Counted from the first letter of the stretch, positions 18,101 through 27,766 are shown. The stretch is 64,000 bases of DNA from Vibrio proteolyticus NBRC 13287 (GCF_000467125.1 NZ_BATJ01000008.1:62001-126000); one strand, 5' to 3'. Numbers and translations: made by a program. Notes: generated by a model not told the origin, from the sequence alone.

Positions 18101-18176
18101 CCGAAGTCAGGTGAAAAGGTTTGAACAGGTGCCGACACAGCATCCATTGCAGGCACTGCTGAAAGTTCTCGCTTAA
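15144..18176 (+). CDS. ydiJ: FAD/Fe-S oxidoreductase YdiJ (D-2-hydroxyglutarate dehydrogenase type)
   Basis: This 1010-residue protein is colinear with E. coli YdiJ (about 1018 residues). An N-terminal FAD-binding (VAO-type) domain carries PRGGGTGTNGQSLTKGIIVD near residue 88 and LGGMINTDASGQGSLKYGKT near residue 155. A C-terminal FAD-linked oxidase domain follows, with MWGEHGKGYRSEYGP. An Fe-S region has CNGNGLCFNYD near residue 575 and the ferredoxin motif CLACKACASQCPIKV near residue 665. The CCG-type domain has LSHCTEKTK and GCCGMAGTFG near the end. The E. coli enzyme oxidises D-2-hydroxyglutarate, a by-product of SerA. It is monocistronic with AGGAAG before the ATG and ends in a GC-rich hairpin. 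Confidence 0.95.
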   Translation: MLPRLDTQSDVDAVVLRYLEELRAAGFSGDIETQYASRLAVSTDNSVYQQLPQAVVHPKSTDDVSLLGKIASQSDYERVTFSPRGGGTGTNGQSLTKGIIVDLSRHMNQVLEVNSEEGWVRVQTGVVKDQLNDVVRPFGYFFSPDLSTSNRATLGGMINTDASGQGSLKYGKTSDHVLSLQAVFADGSILESDLSHGEANPETLAAQAVDVAEQVCRNKRGQILDKFPPLNRFLTGYDLKNALNEQGEFDFTRILCGSEGSLAFITEAKLNLTPIPKARTLVNVKYNSFDSALRHAAFMVEAKALSVETVDSKVLNLAKQDIVWHTVSDLLTDVPGKDMQGINMVEYAGQDEQEVAEQVRQLTLQLDNMLESEQAGIIGYQVCSDLASIGRIYNMRKKAVGLLGATKGAAKPVAFAEDTCVPPEHLADFIVEFRELLDSKQLHYGMFGHVDAGVLHVRPALDMCDPSQEALMHEISDDVVKLVAKYGGLMWGEHGKGYRSEYGPAFFGEELFTELRRVKAAFDPHNKMNPGKICTPLNSDAELVKVTGTKRGYFDRQIDVQVRDSFKQAMECNGNGLCFNYDTASPMCPSMKVTADRRHSPKGRAGLVREWLRQLTEHGVDILDLEKQTLFASPSVKTMIDRVRNTLNKRHEYDFSHEVLEAMNGCLACKACASQCPIKVDVPSFRSRFLNIYYSRYQRPAKDYLVANIESVLPVMAKAPKVVNAALKQPWLKRLTASTVGYVDAPLLSVPVLSKRLSGLPVFDMQKLALLSKEERSQHVLIVQDPFTSYYDAGVVEDFAHLVKKLGMTPVLLPFKPNGKAQHIKGFLRQFADSAHSTAAFLEQVADLGIAMVGVDPALVLCYRDEYAEVLGDKRGDFDVLNVHEWLHPRLPSFPAAEAAESEAWYLLSHCTEKTKMPNAEKEWGAIFAHFGAKLNAIAVGCCGMAGTFGHEVDKLQMSKDIYGLSWKPSLESLPKDRCLITGYSCRSQVKRFEQVPTQHPLQALLKVLA

Positions 18177-18181
18177 TCCTA

Positions 18182-18207
18182 TAGCCCGGCTGAACATGCC
18201 GGGCTTA
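18182..18207 (+). terminator. GC-rich hairpin after ydiJ
   Basis: TAGCCCGGC/GCCGGGCTTA forms a strong stem five bases after the stop, but no T run follows. It could be a weak terminator or a 3' stabiliser, with some read-through into the next gene. Confidence 0.55.
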
Positions 18208-18233
18208 ACGTTTACCGTTATGGAAGGAAAAGG

Positions 18234-18701
18234 ATGTCTATTCATAAACTCGAGTTACGCATTCCCCCGGTCGCGCTGTTCATCGTTTGGTTGATTCTGA
18301 TGGAGCGGTTTGCCTCCGTCATGACGTTTGCGTCGGTGTCGTTACCGTTTACCTGGCTGGTGGCGACGATTTGCGTGGTTTTAGCCGGTTATGTTGGCCT
18401 TGCCGGGATTCATGAATTTCGCAAAATGCAGACCACAGTCAACCCGGTTAAGCCGGAGTCTGCCTCCCGGGTTGTCGATAGCGGTATCTTTGCCTATTCT
18501 CGCAATCCCATGTATCTGGGCTTGGTGATTTTGTTGTTCGGCGCGGGTTATTGGCTGGAGAACACTGTTGCGCTGGTGATGCCTTACTTTTTTATTCTAT
18601 ATATGAATCGCTTTCAGATTGAACCTGAAGAGCGCGTGTTAGGTCGGCTGTTCGGAGAGGAGTATAAGTCGTACTTGTCTCGCGTAAGGCGTTGGATTTA
18701 A
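18234..18701 (+). CDS. Isoprenylcysteine/phospholipid methyltransferase-family membrane protein
   Basis: This 155-residue protein has about four hydrophobic helices and the C-terminal signature of the ICMT/PEMT-like family: GIFAYSRNPMYLGLVILLFG near residue 85, and NRFQIEPEERVLGRLFGEEY near residue 125, followed by YLSRVRRWI. This part binds S-adenosylmethionine in family members. Small bacterial members methylate unknown membrane substrates. AAGGAAAAGG precedes the ATG. It follows ydiJ by 57 bases and may receive read-through transcripts from it. Confidence 0.85.
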   Translation: MSIHKLELRIPPVALFIVWLILMERFASVMTFASVSLPFTWLVATICVVLAGYVGLAGIHEFRKMQTTVNPVKPESASRVVDSGIFAYSRNPMYLGLVILLFGAGYWLENTVALVMPYFFILYMNRFQIEPEERVLGRLFGEEYKSYLSRVRRWI

Positions 18702-18836
18702 TAATATTTGTATTATTAGCGCTTTTGCTCTTTATCTCTCATTATCAACGATAAGTTATTGATATTTTATATCCCAACCGATAACTATTCGCTATGATCT
18801 TGCTTCCAAAAAATAACGGATAATAAGGAACAAGAT

Positions 18837-20456
18837 ATGAGTCTTTCTGGCAAGGTTGTTCTGGCTTTAGGCGCCACGACGCTTGGGTTGGCCAGTGCCC
18901 AAGCGACTGAATTCACGCCATACATCATTGATGGCTCTCCTTCCAATGCGTCACAGTGGCCGTACATGACGGCGATCGTACACAAGAATCAGGAAGCGAT
19001 GAGTGGTCAGTTCTGTGGTGGCACGTTATACAAAGGCCGGTATGTCATTACGGCTGCGCACTGCGTTGATAATCTGAGCGAAGATGACATTGACTTGGTG
19101 GTGGGGATTAATGATCTGACCAAAGAGTCGTCTCAGGGGATCCGCGTTGGTGCATCGAAGATTACCGTGCACTCAAGCTACCGCGCTGGCGGTTGGAATT
19201 ACGACATTGCCGTGATAGAGCTGGAGCGAACGATTCCAGCGTCACAGGCGCAAAGCGTGACACTTGCTGAGGACGGGTTTAATGCCACATTACCGTTGAA
19301 TACCGTACTGACCGTAATGGGATGGGGCGATCAAGACCCGGATCCTGAAACGGCGACATACCCCGCCCAGTTGCATCAGGTCGATGTCTTTATGCAATCT
19401 GATGAAATTTGCCATGCGTCGAGTCCGAACTTTGCGAGTGTGGGAGAAGATAACTTTTGTGCTGGCCGTGCCAATGTTGAAGGTTACGACTCCTGTGGCG
19501 GTGACAGTGGCGGTCCTATTGTTTTTAATGATGGCTCGGAAATCAAACAAGTTGGTATTGTGAGCTGGGGCAGCAGTCAATGCGGCCAGCAGGGTACCTA
19601 TGGCGTGTATGCGGACATTTCCTATTTCAATGACTGGATTCAAGAAAACGCATCAGGCTTTTATGTCGAACGCAATGTTGATCTTGGCTACATCGAGCCG
19701 GGTACCGTGACGCAAACTTTTACGTTTGTAAACGACTCGACCCAGGTTGTGGACATGAATACCATCTCGACTTACGAAGACGGTAAAGCATCCTCCTCAG
19801 TATTTGATGATCAGTGTTCAGCCAAGACGCTGAACCCCGGTGAGTTGTGTATTGTCAGTCTGAAGACTGAGGTGAGTGCCATTGGCAGCTATGTTTATCA
19901 ACTGTCTTACGACTACAATTTTGGCGGTATGCACAATGCTGACAACGCCTGGCTGGCGTTTGAAGTCAGAAACAAGGCCAGTGATGCTGTTACCCAAGCC
20001 TTGGCCGCCATGAAAGGCGATGCGGTATTTGTAAATGATGTTCCTTGGACAACCATGAAAAATGGTGTTCGTTCGGCGCCCGCGCTGGGCTTTTTCGAAG
20101 AATCTGAAGTGGTGATTACTGGAATCCCTTCCGGCGTTGTAACCTTTGATCTAAGTACTCAATCGGACTATGACACGTTAGATGTGTACATCAACGGGAG
20201 CCTTTCTAAAAGTATTGTAGGGTCGATTGACGTGCCGGTGACACTGAAATTTGTCACCTTCGATAACACATTGAGGCTGGTCTACACTCGAGGCTTGGAG
20301 TACACCGAAGGGGATGGCGCATCCATTACCAACGTGAAGTACAGCGTGCTTGGTTCGGAAACGTCCGTCAGTTCATCCAGCTCGTCAGGAGGTGGCTCGC
20401 TGGGATTCGGAGCGTTGATGGCTTTGTTGGTGACGTTACGTCGTCGATACGCATAA
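18837..20456 (+). CDS. Secreted trypsin-like serine protease with GlyGly-CTERM (Ves family)
   Basis: This 539-residue S1 protease has a signal peptide ending at ASAQA and a very short propeptide. The protease domain begins at IIDGSPSN and has the full triad: TAAHC, NYDIAVIEL and CGGDSGGP. An aspartate six residues before the catalytic serine (DSCGGDS) predicts cutting after Arg/Lys. An Ig-like region follows (about 275-370), then an uncharacterised domain, a serine linker (SVSSSSSSGGGS) and a GlyGly-CTERM helix ending in RRRYA. This tail is known to be processed by rhombosortase during type II secretion. Its position beside the hut genes resembles vesB in V. cholerae, but the length is nearer VesA/VesC, so I give no symbol. 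Confidence 0.92.
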   Translation: MSLSGKVVLALGATTLGLASAQATEFTPYIIDGSPSNASQWPYMTAIVHKNQEAMSGQFCGGTLYKGRYVITAAHCVDNLSEDDIDLVVGINDLTKESSQGIRVGASKITVHSSYRAGGWNYDIAVIELERTIPASQAQSVTLAEDGFNATLPLNTVLTVMGWGDQDPDPETATYPAQLHQVDVFMQSDEICHASSPNFASVGEDNFCAGRANVEGYDSCGGDSGGPIVFNDGSEIKQVGIVSWGSSQCGQQGTYGVYADISYFNDWIQENASGFYVERNVDLGYIEPGTVTQTFTFVNDSTQVVDMNTISTYEDGKASSSVFDDQCSAKTLNPGELCIVSLKTEVSAIGSYVYQLSYDYNFGGMHNADNAWLAFEVRNKASDAVTQALAAMKGDAVFVNDVPWTTMKNGVRSAPALGFFEESEVVITGIPSGVVTFDLSTQSDYDTLDVYINGSLSKSIVGSIDVPVTLKFVTFDNTLRLVYTRGLEYTEGDGASITNVKYSVLGSETSVSSSSSSGGGSLGFGALMALLVTLRRRYA

Positions 20457-20458
20457 AT

Positions 20459-20489
20459 TAAAACACCCGCCATCTGGCGGGTGTTTTAT
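20459..20489. terminator. Bidirectional terminator between the Ves-type protease and DUF3581 genes
   Basis: AAAACACCCGCC-ATCT-GGCGGGTGTTTT is a near-perfect stem with A and T flanks between convergent genes. Confidence 0.9.
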
Positions 20490-20498
20490 ATTCAAAAG

Positions 20499-21224
20499 CT
20501 AGGCAGCCTGTGCGAGCTGCTTAAGAAACATATCTTTTCGCTCGTTGAAACGTGTAACCAGGCTATCGATGTCAGCTTGGTTATAAGGCTTCAATCCGCT
20601 GGCAACCATACGTTTCAAACCTTTACCGACGATTTCGCCCGCTTCTTTGAATGCGAAGTTAAGTGTGACGACGCCGCGTTTTCCTTCCACATCAAAGGTT
20701 GCGCCAGTGAACTCGACCTCTGGGTGCGTCAAATCGAGGCGTTCAAACTCCACTTCCATGCTTTCGTATATCACCAGTGGACGCTGGCAATTGATCATCA
20801 TCTGCTGCTCTTCCATCAGAGGAACCATGATGTGTGGAAAATTCATGCCTGAGAACTGGACATAATTTGTCACTACGTGCTCGATGAATGCCTGATCGTG
20901 GCTGACGTTACCCTGGCGATTCATGTGCAGGTATTCTTTGCCATTGGCGTCAACTACCGCGGCCTCTTTGTCACACTTGTTTTCGATGTGCAGCGCAATT
21001 CCGTCGTTCACCATGCCGGAGAAATCAAAACGCATCTTCTGGCTGATGCCTTGTTGTTGCAGCAGAACAGCAAACAACAGGTCGCCCGGAACACAGAAGC
21101 GTTTATTGTCTTCATCATGGATAGGGTTGTAATCACCCGCGACTTTTTTAGCGAAGTGGCTCGCCTGTTCACGAGTGAACTGGAATTGGTTGTCTTGTGT
21201 CGAAAAGTAAGGTGTCAGAAACAT
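20499..21224 (-). CDS. DUF3581 family protein with hydratase-like GDxNPIH motif
   Basis: This 241-residue soluble protein belongs to DUF3581, found in Vibrio and relatives. No function is established. Near the N-terminus it has VAGDYNPIHDED (D31, H36), which closely matches the GDxNPxHxD signature of MaoC-like hot-dog-fold (R)-enoyl-CoA hydratases, where the Asp and His are catalytic. The final position is E instead of D/A/S. The rest alternates beta-strand-like segments, consistent with one or two hot-dog domains. I infer a thioester-binding hot-dog fold; catalytic activity is uncertain. It is monocistronic on the minus strand and convergent with the protease gene. Confidence 0.78.
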   Translation of the reverse strand: MFLTPYFSTQDNQFQFTREQASHFAKKVAGDYNPIHDEDNKRFCVPGDLLFAVLLQQQGISQKMRFDFSGMVNDGIALHIENKCDKEAAVVDANGKEYLHMNRQGNVSHDQAFIEHVVTNYVQFSGMNFPHIMVPLMEEQQMMINCQRPLVIYESMEVEFERLDLTHPEVEFTGATFDVEGKRGVVTLNFAFKEAGEIVGKGLKRMVASGLKPYNQADIDSLVTRFNERKDMFLKQLAQAA

Positions 21225-21324
21225 AATGTACGCTTGTAGCCAAAACTGTCCGGCATTATATCCAACTCTATGCGTTTAATGGTCCATCCAGTGTAAGGTT
21301 TTCGCCTGCAAATGACTGCAACAT

Positions 21325-21357
21325 AAAAAAGCCCGGCAAAATTGCCGGGCTCAAAAG
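21325..21357 (-). terminator. Intrinsic terminator of the hut operon
   Basis: On the minus strand, GAGCCCGGCA-ATTT-TGCCGGGC is followed by six T, 17 bases after the hutH stop. Confidence 0.9.
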
Positions 21358-21373
21358 GCCTGAGTGCTTGATA

Positions 21374-22906
21374 TTACAGGCTTGGTAACAGCTGTTCTGG
21401 CATCAGATGATTGTGTACTGACAGTTTCAACAACGCGTTGGCTTGTTCAATATCAGGCGCGAAATAACGGTCTTTATCGTAGAACGGTACTTTTTCGCGC
21501 AGGATCTGTTTGGCTTCCTCGACACGTGCTGATGATTTGTTGGGTGCACGGAAATCCAGTCCCTGAGCTGACGCCAGATACTCGACAGCCAGAATGCCAC
21601 GGGTGTTTTCACCCATCTCGCGCAGCCGGCGAGCGGCGAATGTTGCCATTGACACATGGTCTTCCTGGTTGGCAGACGTTGGCAGGCTATCGACGGAAGC
21701 CGGGTGAGCCAGGGTTTTGTTTTCACTGGCCAGTGCGGCAGAGGTCACCTGGGCAATCATAAACCCGGAATTGACACCGCCGTTGTCCACCAGGAAAGGC
21801 GGCAGTTTGCTCAGTGCACTGTCGATCAGCAGTGCCATGCGTCGCTCGGACAGGCTGCCGATCTCGGCGATAGCCAGTGCCAGGTTGTCCGCGGCCATCG
21901 CCACGGGTTCGGCGTGGAAGTTTCCGCCAGAAATGATGTCACCATCATCGGCAAAAACCAGTGGATTATCCGACACAGAGTTGGCTTCGACTTCCAGAGT
22001 CTCCGCTGCATTGCGGATCTGTTGCAAACATGCTCCCATAACCTGTGGCTGGCAACGCAAAGAGTACGGATCCTGAACTTTTTCACAGCCAACATGGGAG
22101 TCGCCAATGTCGCTGCTGCTGTCGAGCATGTGGCGGTAAGCCAGCGCTGCATCCATTTGGGTACGGTGACCGCGAACGCGATGGATGCGTGGATCGAATG
22201 GACGACGGCTGCCCAGAGCGGCCTCAACCGACATGGCGCCGCATACCGTCCCAGAAGCATACAAGTCTTCGGCGATGAACAGCCCTTCCAGAGCAAACGC
22301 CGTGGAAGCCTGCGTGCCGTTCAGTAATGCCAGACCTTCTTTCGGAGCCAGTGTGATAGGTTTAAGACCTGCCACTTTGAGCGCTTCGTGGCCAGAGAGG
22401 ATTTCTCCCTTGTGGCGTGCCTGTCCTTCTCCCAGTAAGACGGTACTCATGTGTGCCAGTGGGGCGAGGTCCCCGGAAGCGCCGACGGAACCTTTTTGAG
22501 GGACGCAAGGGTAGACCTCAGCGTTGACCAGGGCGATCAGCGCATTGATGACCTCCAGGCGGATACCGGAGAAGCCGCGTGCCAGACTGTTAATTTTGAG
22601 CACCATCATCATACGTACGGTTTCATCGCTCATTAACTCACCGATGCCTGCCGCATGGGATAAGACGATACTGCGCTGTAGCGTTTCAAGGTCCTCTGGG
22701 GCAATTCGGGTGTTGGCCAACAGACCAAAACCGGTGTTAATACCGTATACAGTGCGATTTTCTGCGATTACCTGATCCACCACACGAGTGCTCTCTTCGA
22801 TGGCGGGGATGGCACTCGGGTCGAGTGCCAGTTGGACAGGTGAGCGGCTCACCTTACGCAAATCTTTTAAGCTAATCAGACCTGGCTTTAGCGTTAAATT
22901 CAGCAT
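21374..22906 (-). CDS. hutH: Histidine ammonia-lyase
   Basis: HutH catalyses the first step of histidine degradation, histidine to trans-urocanate plus ammonia, in the cytoplasm. The 510-residue protein has the Ala-Ser-Gly triad that cyclises into the MIO electrophile ([14 protein letters not shown], near residue 143). The N-terminal motif [15 protein letters not shown] and the block [14 protein letters not shown] are also present. I chose the ATG at 22906, eight bases after AAGGAA; an ATG two codons earlier is too close to that site. It is the last gene of hutI-hutG-hutU-hutH, only about ten bases after hutU, and is followed by the operon terminator. Confidence 0.97.
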   Translation of the reverse strand: MLNLTLKPGLISLKDLRKVSRSPVQLALDPSAIPAIEESTRVVDQVIAENRTVYGINTGFGLLANTRIAPEDLETLQRSIVLSHAAGIGELMSDETVRMMMVLKINSLARGFSGIRLEVINALIALVNAEVYPCVPQKGSVGASGDLAPLAHMSTVLLGEGQARHKGEILSGHEALKVAGLKPITLAPKEGLALLNGTQASTAFALEGLFIAEDLYASGTVCGAMSVEAALGSRRPFDPRIHRVRGHRTQMDAALAYRHMLDSSSDIGDSHVGCEKVQDPYSLRCQPQVMGACLQQIRNAAETLEVEANSVSDNPLVFADDGDIISGGNFHAEPVAMAADNLALAIAEIGSLSERRMALLIDSALSKLPPFLVDNGGVNSGFMIAQVTSAALASENKTLAHPASVDSLPTSANQEDHVSMATFAARRLREMGENTRGILAVEYLASAQGLDFRAPNKSSARVEEAKQILREKVPFYDKDRYFAPDIEQANALLKLSVHNHLMPEQLLPSL

Positions 22907-22916
22907 GTTCATTTCC

Positions 22917-24614
22917 TTACTTCAGTTTGCGCAGTTCTTCGTTGAGCATAGGCAGATCAAGGCCTTGATCTGCAGCACATTGTTTCGCGATGTCATAACC
23001 GGCATCCGCATGACGCATAACACCAGTGGCCGGATCATTGTGCAGCACGCGGGCGATGCGTGCAGAGGCGTCATCGCTGCCATCACAACAAATCACCATA
23101 CCGGAGTGTTGCGAGAAGCCCATGCCCACACCGCCACCGTGGTGCAGGGATACCCAGGTTGCGCCGCCAGCCGTGTTCAGCAGGGCGTTCAACAATGGCC
23201 AGTCTGATACGGCGTCTGAACCGTCCATCATGCCTTCAGTTTCACGGTTTGGGCTGGCAACAGAACCGGAGTCAAGGTGGTCACGGCCAATCACAACCGG
23301 CGCTTTCAGCTCGCCGTTTTTCACCATTTCATTGAAGGCCTGGCCGAGACGTTCACGATCCTTCAGCCCGACCCAGCAGATACGAGCAGGCAGACCCTGG
23401 AAGTGAATGCGTTCGCGTGCCATGTCCAACCAGTTATGCAGGTGTGGATTGTCCGGGATCAGCTCTTTGACTTTCTGATCGGTTTTGTAAATGTCTTCCG
23501 GATCACCAGACAGTGCTGCCCAACGGAACGGACCGATCCCTTCACAGAATAGAGGTCGAATGTATGCTGGCACAAACCCAGGGAAGTCAAACGCGTTTTC
23601 CACGCCTTCTTCAAGCGCCATCTGGCGGATGTTGTTCCCATAATCCAGTGTGGCCGCACCGCGATCTTGTAGCTCCAGCATGGCACGGACCTGAATGGCC
23701 ATCGATTCTTTGGCGGCTTTCACCACTTTGGCTTCGTCGGTTTTGCGCATTTCAGCCGCGTAATCCATGGACCAGCCAATCGGCAGATAACCGTTGAGCG
23801 GGTCGTGGGCAGAAGTCTGGTCAGTGACGACATCTGGCGTAATGTTGCGCTCCACCAGCTCAGGGAACACATCTGCTGCATTGGCCAGCAGGCCGACCGA
23901 AACAGGCGTATCTGATTCATGAACGATTGCCAACGCTTCATCCAGGCTGGTGGCTTTTTTGTCCACATAACCGGTGCGCAAGCGGTAGTCGATACGTGAC
24001 TCATCACATTCAACAGCGATCATCGAAAAACCAGCCATGGTTGCGGCCAGTGGCTGTGCGCCCCCCATACCGCCCAAACCACCGGTAAGAATCCAACGAC
24101 CTTTCGCCTGACCACCAAAGTGTTTTTTCGCAACCGCGACAAACGTCTCGTAAGTGCCCTGAACGATGCCTTGCGAGCCGATGTAGATCCAACTACCGGC
24201 GGTCATCTGGCCATACATCATCAGGCCTTGCTTATCCAACTCGTTAAAATGTTCCCAGTTTGCCCAGTGTGGTACCAGGTTCGAGTTCGCAATCAGTACG
24301 CGCGGGGCGTTCTTGTGAGTCGGGAAGACACCCACAGGCTTTCCTGACTGAACCACTAAGGTCTGATCGTCTTCCAGGCGCTCAAGCACTTCGACGATTT
24401 TGTCGTAACATTCCCAATTGCGCGCGGCGCGTCCGATACCACCGTAAACCACCAGTGAATGAGGGTGCTCCGCCACATCTGGATCAAGGTTGTTCATCAG
24501 CATGCGCAGTGGGGCTTCCGTAAGCCAGGATTTTGCGCGTAGCGTCGTACCGTGTGGGGCACGAATAGTGCGTGAAGTATCGAGACGCTTATCTTCGTTG
24601 TGGCGTTCCGTCAT
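22917..24614 (-). CDS. hutU: Urocanate hydratase
   Basis: HutU converts urocanate to 4-imidazolone-5-propionate using a tightly bound NAD+ as electrophile. The 565-residue length is typical of the family. Recognisable segments are [20 protein letters not shown] near residue 55, [20 protein letters not shown] (the nucleotide-binding glycine-rich segment) near residue 175, and the C-terminal block [20 protein letters not shown] near residue 490. AAGGAG lies seven bases before the ATG. It is the third gene of the hut operon, between hutG and hutH. Confidence 0.97.
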   Translation of the reverse strand: MTERHNEDKRLDTSRTIRAPHGTTLRAKSWLTEAPLRMLMNNLDPDVAEHPHSLVVYGGIGRAARNWECYDKIVEVLERLEDDQTLVVQSGKPVGVFPTHKNAPRVLIANSNLVPHWANWEHFNELDKQGLMMYGQMTAGSWIYIGSQGIVQGTYETFVAVAKKHFGGQAKGRWILTGGLGGMGGAQPLAATMAGFSMIAVECDESRIDYRLRTGYVDKKATSLDEALAIVHESDTPVSVGLLANAADVFPELVERNITPDVVTDQTSAHDPLNGYLPIGWSMDYAAEMRKTDEAKVVKAAKESMAIQVRAMLELQDRGAATLDYGNNIRQMALEEGVENAFDFPGFVPAYIRPLFCEGIGPFRWAALSGDPEDIYKTDQKVKELIPDNPHLHNWLDMARERIHFQGLPARICWVGLKDRERLGQAFNEMVKNGELKAPVVIGRDHLDSGSVASPNRETEGMMDGSDAVSDWPLLNALLNTAGGATWVSLHHGGGVGMGFSQHSGMVICCDGSDDASARIARVLHNDPATGVMRHADAGYDIAKQCAADQGLDLPMLNEELRKLK

Positions 24615-24642
24615 GTTGAGACTCCTTCAGTTTCACGTAATG

Positions 24643-25653
24643 TTATTGTGGTGTTGACTGGTCGGTCATCGCATTGGCGATGTCCCAGCACAAACGTGCC
24701 GCAAGGCGGGCTGTCTGGCTGTCGACGTCATACGTAGGGTTATATTCGGCGATATCCGCCAGTACGAGTTTGTCTTTTGCTTCCAGAATTCGCTCCATAT
24801 AGGGAGACAGGTCACTGAAATGGACACCGCGCGCGGCTGGCGCACTCACGCCGGGAGCGGTCGCGGCAGGGAAAACATCCAGATCGATGCTGAGATAGAG
24901 ATAGTCGCAGCTGTCGATAAAGTGTTGCAGTTGAGTCAGGTGGTACACGTGATTTAACGGGCACAATTGGGTGTCTTCGACATACCAGACATTCAGCTCT
25001 TCCGCGCGCTGGAACAGTGCGGCGGTGTTGCTGGCTTTGCTGACACCGAGGCAAGCGTAATGAAACTCCCAGTCCTGTTGCTGACAGAAGTGAGCAATCT
25101 GGTTGAACGGGGTCCCTGAGCTCGGTTTGATGTCCGTTTTGCGGCTCTCAAAAGCTCGCAGGTCGAAGTGAGCGTCCAGATTAATGATGCCAATCTTTGG
25201 CCGCTGTTGGCCTTGTTTTATCAGGTAACGAGCCAGCCCCTGAAAAGATGCCCAGGCGGTTTCATGTCCTCCACCCAGTGTGATGACCGGAACATGGGGC
25301 AGCGCTGTCGCAATAATATTGGCACAATCGGATTGCGCTTTTTCCAGTTGGTCATCATCACACAATATATTGCCAAGGTCATACCAGCGTGCCGGGGTGT
25401 GCCAGGCCATATTGGCCAAAGCCCGGCGAATCAAATCCGGCGCCTTACGTGCTCCGGTTCGTCCTTTATTGCGCGCGACACCGGCATCACAGCAGAATCC
25501 GACCAATGCGATGCTGTCCGGGTGATCTGATAATTCACTAGCCTGTACTTTTTCGACGACGTGATGAATTCGCTTACCCAGTTCACCGTCCTCAGCGTCG
25601 TGGCGGCCTTGCCAGTGAAAATCCTGATTGGTGAGTGGCAGTAAGTCAGTCAT
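24643..25653 (-). CDS. hutG: Formimidoylglutamase
   Basis: HutG hydrolyses N-formimidoyl-L-glutamate to glutamate and formamide, the last step of the five-carbon pathway. The 336-residue protein has the ureohydrolase (arginase) manganese motifs: [10 protein letters not shown], then NLDAHFDLR (DAHxD), and [18 protein letters not shown] (DxD). Its start overlaps the end of hutI by eight bases, which indicates translational coupling. Presence of HutG rather than HutF plus an N-formylglutamate deformylase shows that the direct hydrolytic route is used. Confidence 0.96.
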   Translation of the reverse strand: MTDLLPLTNQDFHWQGRHDAEDGELGKRIHHVVEKVQASELSDHPDSIALVGFCCDAGVARNKGRTGARKAPDLIRRALANMAWHTPARWYDLGNILCDDDQLEKAQSDCANIIATALPHVPVITLGGGHETAWASFQGLARYLIKQGQQRPKIGIINLDAHFDLRAFESRKTDIKPSSGTPFNQIAHFCQQQDWEFHYACLGVSKASNTAALFQRAEELNVWYVEDTQLCPLNHVYHLTQLQHFIDSCDYLYLSIDLDVFPAATAPGVSAPAARGVHFSDLSPYMERILEAKDKLVLADIAEYNPTYDVDSQTARLAARLCWDIANAMTDQSTPQ

Positions 25654-26851
25654 GGCTCACTTCTCCATTTACGATGCGTTGATGAAGACGCGGCAGGCCA
25701 ACCTGATAGCTCAAGTCCGCCGGATGCTGGACATTCCAAATACACAAATCCGCATCATACCCGGCTTGAATCTGGCCTCGCTCAGAGCCGTACCCCAAAG
25801 CGTTCGCCGCGTGACAAGTAACACCACGTAACGCTTCTTCGGGTGTTAGTCCAAATAAAGTACACGCCATGTTCATCATCAAGCCCAAATCGGCAAACGG
25901 TGAGGTGCCCGGGTTAAAGTCGGTGGCAATCGCCATTGGGATTTGTTTGTCTCTCAGTTTGGCAATCGGAGGCTGCTGGGTCTCACGTAAGAAATAAAAC
26001 GCGCCTGGTAATAAGGTCGCTACTGTGCCAGAGGCTGCCAAAGCGTCTACACCAGAGTCATCCAGGTATTCGATATGATCTGCCGACAGCCCTTGGTATT
26101 TTGCCGTCAATGCGGTTCCACCGAGATTCGACAACTGTTCGGTATGGCCTTTGACGGACAGTCCGTGTTCAGTGGCACAGCGAAAGATTTTTTCGGTTTG
26201 TTCAAGATTAAAACCAATCGATTCACAGAATACGTCAACACTGGTGGCGAGTTTCTCTTGGGCAACCACTGGGATCAGGTGTTCACAGATGAGGTCAATA
26301 TATTCATCGGCGCGGTCACGATATTCCGGTGGCACAGCATGCGCAGCAAGCAGAGTAGTAGTGACTTTGATGCGGCGCTGGGATTCCAGCGCTTTCGCTG
26401 CGCGCAACATTTTTAGTTCGTCAGCAACAGTCAGTCCGTAGCCGGATTTGATTTCAACCGACGTAACGCCAGAGCGGATCAGTCCATCCAAACGGGGGAG
26501 GGCCAGCTCAACCAGTTCTTGTTCGCTGGCCTGGCGAGTCGCGCTGACCGTTGCCAGTATGCCACCGCCCTGTTGGCTGATTTCGGTGTATGGTACGCCG
26601 TTTAAACGCAATTCAAATTCATTGGCACGGTTACCGGCGAAAATCAAATGGGTGTGGCAGTCAATCAGTCCGGGAGTGACCAAACGACCCTCGCAGTCAA
26701 TCACTTGCTTAGCCTGTTGCTGCGACGTCTGTGTTCCGATCGCCACGATCTTTCCGTGGTCGATAGCGATGCATTGATTGTCCTGAGTCTGATAACCGCT
26801 GTTGCCAGGTTGCAAGGTAACCAGACGAGCGTTTTTTAACACCAAGTCCAT
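25646..26851 (-). CDS. hutI: Imidazolonepropionase
   Basis: HutI opens the imidazolone ring to give N-formimidoylglutamate. The 401-residue amidohydrolase has the metal-binding HxH motif [18 protein letters not shown] near residue 70, KSGYGL near residue 140, the histidine in [11 protein letters not shown], the [11 protein letters not shown] block, and the DFNPGTSPF motif near residue 320, which includes the catalytic aspartate. It is the first gene of the hutIGUH operon. A TGTATATACA palindrome, likely bound by HutC, lies 25-34 bases upstream of its start. Confidence 0.96.
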   Translation of the reverse strand: MDLVLKNARLVTLQPGNSGYQTQDNQCIAIDHGKIVAIGTQTSQQQAKQVIDCEGRLVTPGLIDCHTHLIFAGNRANEFELRLNGVPYTEISQQGGGILATVSATRQASEQELVELALPRLDGLIRSGVTSVEIKSGYGLTVADELKMLRAAKALESQRRIKVTTTLLAAHAVPPEYRDRADEYIDLICEHLIPVVAQEKLATSVDVFCESIGFNLEQTEKIFRCATEHGLSVKGHTEQLSNLGGTALTAKYQGLSADHIEYLDDSGVDALAASGTVATLLPGAFYFLRETQQPPIAKLRDKQIPMAIATDFNPGTSPFADLGLMMNMACTLFGLTPEEALRGVTCHAANALGYGSERGQIQAGYDADLCIWNVQHPADLSYQVGLPRLHQRIVNGEVSHD

Positions 26852-26873
26852 ATTGCCGTCTCAATGAGGTTTA

Positions 26874-26888
26874 AATGTATATACAAAT
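26874..26888. promoter_or_regulatory. Putative HutC operator of the hutIGUH operon
   Basis: The palindrome TGTATATACA (26876-26885) is extended on the minus strand to ATTTGTATATACATT. A near copy (TTGAATATACAA) precedes hutC itself. Known HutC sites are TTGTATAnACAA-like. Confidence 0.75.
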
Positions 26889-26959
26889 TAAAGTGCAATT
26901 TGGAAAGATGAGCAAGAAAGATGTTGCGGAAATGTGATCAGATCTTGGTTGAAAATATT

Positions 26960-27670
26960 TTAATCGAGAAGGATCTTAGAGCTTAATTTGTATTTGGAGC
27001 CTGGGTGATACAGCAGGGCTGAGCTGATCAGTTTGTCGCCGCTCCAGGTTCGGCGGTTAAGCAATAAACAAGGTTCACTGTCAGACATCTTCAAAGTATG
27101 ACGAATGGCCGTCTCAGCGACGATGGCCTCAACAGTGTGTTCAATAGCACTCAGTGGGCAGTTTTCCGACAAGTACTGGTTGGGTGTAATGTGGGTAAAA
27201 TCTTGGTTCAGGTAGTCCGGTGCGTAATCCGGATTGACCCAGCGAACTTCCAGTTGTAGCGGTAAACTATCTGCAAAGTGAATGATTTCACTGTAGAAAA
27301 CTTGAGTTCCTAACATCACACCAAGTTTAGTGGCGACGTTTTCATCGGCGTAAATTAACTGGTGTTTTACCACTTGGCTTCGGTACTGTTTGCCCCGTTG
27401 CTGTACTTCTTCAGCAATGTTTCGGATATCCAGAAGGGGAGATTCGGCCTTTTCTTCAGGCGCACAAACAAAAGTGCCCAGGCGTGGCGTCCTTTGCAAT
27501 TTACCTTCTGCGACCAAATCCCGAATCGCTTTATTGACCGTCATCCGGCTGACGTCAAACTGTTCGGTCAGTTCCAGCTCCGTCGTGATCCGATGACCCA
27601 CGGGCCACTGACCGGAGTCGATTTTGTCGGAGATGTATTGCTTGATTTGGATATAAAGCGGAGCGGACAT
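26960..27670 (-). CDS. hutC: GntR-family histidine utilisation repressor HutC
   Basis: This 236-residue regulator has an N-terminal GntR winged helix (residues 1-70: YIQIKQYISDKIDSGQW, then ELTEQFDVSRMTVNKAIRDL) and a C-terminal UTRA ligand-binding domain ending LISSALLYHPGSKYKLSSK. HutC proteins repress hut genes and release DNA when urocanate binds. The gene lies upstream of hutI on the same strand, separated by 108 bases. Each unit has its own operator-like sequence, so hutC probably has its own promoter and represses itself as well as hutIGUH. Confidence 0.93.
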   Translation of the reverse strand: MSAPLYIQIKQYISDKIDSGQWPVGHRITTELELTEQFDVSRMTVNKAIRDLVAEGKLQRTPRLGTFVCAPEEKAESPLLDIRNIAEEVQQRGKQYRSQVVKHQLIYADENVATKLGVMLGTQVFYSEIIHFADSLPLQLEVRWVNPDYAPDYLNQDFTHITPNQYLSENCPLSAIEHTVEAIVAETAIRHTLKMSDSEPCLLLNRRTWSGDKLISSALLYHPGSKYKLSSKILLD

Positions 27671-27686
27671 TTGAATACCATTTTAA

Positions 27687-27698
27687 TTGAATATACAA
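27687..27698. promoter_or_regulatory. Putative HutC operator upstream of hutC
   Basis: TTGAATATACAA differs by one base from a perfect TTGTATATACAA palindrome and lies 17 bases upstream of the hutC start, inside an AT-rich promoter region. Confidence 0.65.
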
Positions 27699-27766
27699 AT
27701 ATTTAATCAATTAGTAGACAAAAGCAAGTAAAGTGCACCGATTTCCGGCAAAACTGCGTGATAGAT

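Noticed and set aside
18182..18207. Classical intrinsic terminator after ydiJ
   Set aside because: The stem is strong but no T run follows, so it is listed only as a hairpin with uncertain function.
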